Below are positions 6,601 through 6,807 of a stretch of DNA of 6,807 nucleotides, in pieces. Position numbers and translations under genes: made by a program. Below the pieces are notes generated by a model. That model did no database searches, had not been told where the DNA came from, and saw only the letters and a list, made by a program, of their open reading frames with translations. This stretch comes from Gemmatimonadota bacterium (GTDB taxonomy: Bacteria > Gemmatimonadota > Gemmatimonadetes > Longimicrobiales > Gaopeijiaceae). The stretch lies in the NCBI GenBank assembly GCA_012959595.1, contig DUCW01000021.1:1-6807 (forward strand), given 5' to 3'. How positions within the stretch are numbered: position 1 is the stretch's first letter; every line of letters starts with the position of its first letter.

Positions 6601-6621
6601 TGCGAACCCCGTCACTTTGGC
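6601..6621 (+). repeat. 21-bp direct repeat, copy 2
   Basis: This copy has the core GAACCC-C-GTCACT-T-TGGC. Its TCACTTTGG (6612-6620) is a perfect 9-nt complement of CCAAAGTGA at 6681-6689, and CGAA/CCC on its 5' side can pair with GGG/TTCG further on, so a long imperfect hairpin can form. Confidence 0.6.
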
Positions 6622-6623
6622 CC

Positions 6624-6629
6624 TATAAT
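6624..6629 (+). promoter_or_regulatory. Candidate -10 box for dnaK
   Basis: This is a perfect TATAAT about 110 bp before dnaK and directly after repeat copy 2. The only -35 candidate is TTGTGC at 6599-6604 with a long 19-bp spacer, so the promoter call is weak. Confidence 0.3.
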
Positions 6630-6679
6630 CACCAATATTCTTTGGCATGATCATTGCTCTCTAACTAATGCGAAGGCCC

Positions 6680-6702
6680 ACCAAAGTGAGTGTGGGATTC
6701 GA
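6680..6702 (-). repeat. Inverted partial third copy of the repeat
   Basis: Read on the minus strand, this stretch gives CGAATCCC, a 4-nt insertion, then TCACTTTGG, matching copy 2 in inverted orientation apart from the insertion. Confidence 0.45.
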
Positions 6703-6729
6703 ACTTCAGGAAATAGTACTTTAAATTAT

Positions 6730-6735
6730 AAGGAG
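6730..6735 (+). promoter_or_regulatory. Ribosome binding site of dnaK
   Basis: AAGGAG lies 5 nt before the ATG at 6741, a strong Shine-Dalgarno sequence suited to a highly expressed chaperone gene. Confidence 0.8.
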
Positions 6736-6740
6736 CAGTC

Positions 6741-6807
6741 ATGGGAAAGGTTATAGGTATCGATCTGGGAACGACTAACTCTGTAGTAGCAGTCATGGAA
6801 GGTGGTG
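6741..6807 (+). CDS. dnaK: Chaperone DnaK (Hsp70), N-terminal fragment cut by window end
   Basis: Only the first 22 codons are present. They read MGKVIGIDLGTTNSVVAVME followed by two glycines, the start of the Hsp70 nucleotide-binding domain with the phosphate-1 loop GIDLGTTNS (residues 6-14). DnaK is the cytoplasmic ATP-dependent chaperone that works with DnaJ and GrpE. The very close match to the DnaK N-terminus and the strong ribosome binding site make the call secure despite the short length; a diverged paralogue cannot be excluded. Confidence 0.9.
   Translation, partial: MGKVIGIDLGTTNSVVAVMEGG

Larger units (their letters stand above)
6463..6740. other. Repeat-bearing intergenic region upstream of dnaK
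   Basis: This 278-bp gap holds no convincing gene. It contains two 21-bp direct repeats 30 bp apart, an inverted partial third copy, a hairpin with a T-tract on the minus strand, a TATAAT hexamer and the dnaK ribosome binding site. A 62-codon minus-strand frame (6466-6654) covers the repeats, but its two KVTGFA/RVTGFT units simply mirror the DNA repeat. No CIRCE element (TTAGCACTC-N9-GAGTGCTAA) is present. Confidence 0.5.

Noticed and set aside
6466..6654. 62-codon minus-strand reading frame
   Set aside because: It covers the DNA repeats and a terminator-like hairpin, its internal protein repeat only mirrors the DNA repeat, and no family is recognised.
6691..6703. tRNA T-loop-like sequence (GGATTCGAAC)
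   Set aside because: The flanking bases do not form a T-stem, and no anticodon arm, acceptor stem or CCA end can be built around it.

Overview
The window comes from a bacterial chromosome with moderate base composition (somewhat under half G+C by eye), tightly packed genes and mixed translation signals. Some starts have a clear Shine-Dalgarno sequence (dnaK, the sugar dehydrogenase, the TTG-started carbonic anhydrase homologue) and others have none. Gene content is housekeeping and metabolic, with no complete mobile element. A UxxC selenoprotein of the ArsC/Spx-like type and a gamma-carbonic-anhydrase homologue with a C-terminal zinc ribbon suggest an uncultivated environmental bacterium. A Gemmatimonadota-, Acidobacteriota- or Chloroflexota-like lineage is possible, but this is a low-confidence impression.

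Layout: positions 1-162 are a leader with no gene. A plus-strand run follows: a MoxR AAA+ ATPase (163-1182), a CNNM/HlyC-CorC membrane protein with a CBS pair (1235-2491), and a left-handed-beta-helix gamma-carbonic-anhydrase-family protein with a zinc ribbon (2508-3137). Gaps of 52 and 16 bp suggest co-transcription. A SpoU/TrmH rRNA 2'-O-methyltransferase (3155-3922, minus) converges on this run and diverges from thiD (3949-4767, plus), the HMP/HMP-P kinase of thiamin synthesis.

The most interesting locus is on the minus strand at 4759-5109. Standard reading gives only a 91-residue, cysteine-free fragment starting at 5034. Reading upstream through one in-frame TGA (5070-5068) reaches an ATG at 5109. 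This gives a 116-residue thioredoxin-fold protein with the motif G-U-T-S-C at residues 13-17, where U is selenocysteine. A 6-bp stem with a GUU apical loop starts 18 nt after the UGA, the expected place and form for a bacterial SECIS element. I read this as an overlooked selenoprotein gene of the ArsC/Spx-like family. It overlaps the thiD 3' end by 9 nt.

After a 180-bp divergent intergenic region comes an exported PQQ-dependent aldose sugar dehydrogenase (5290-6462). A 278-bp gap then holds two 21-bp repeats exactly 30 bp apart, an inverted third copy, and a terminator-like hairpin facing the minus strand. The window ends with the first 22 codons of dnaK (from 6741).
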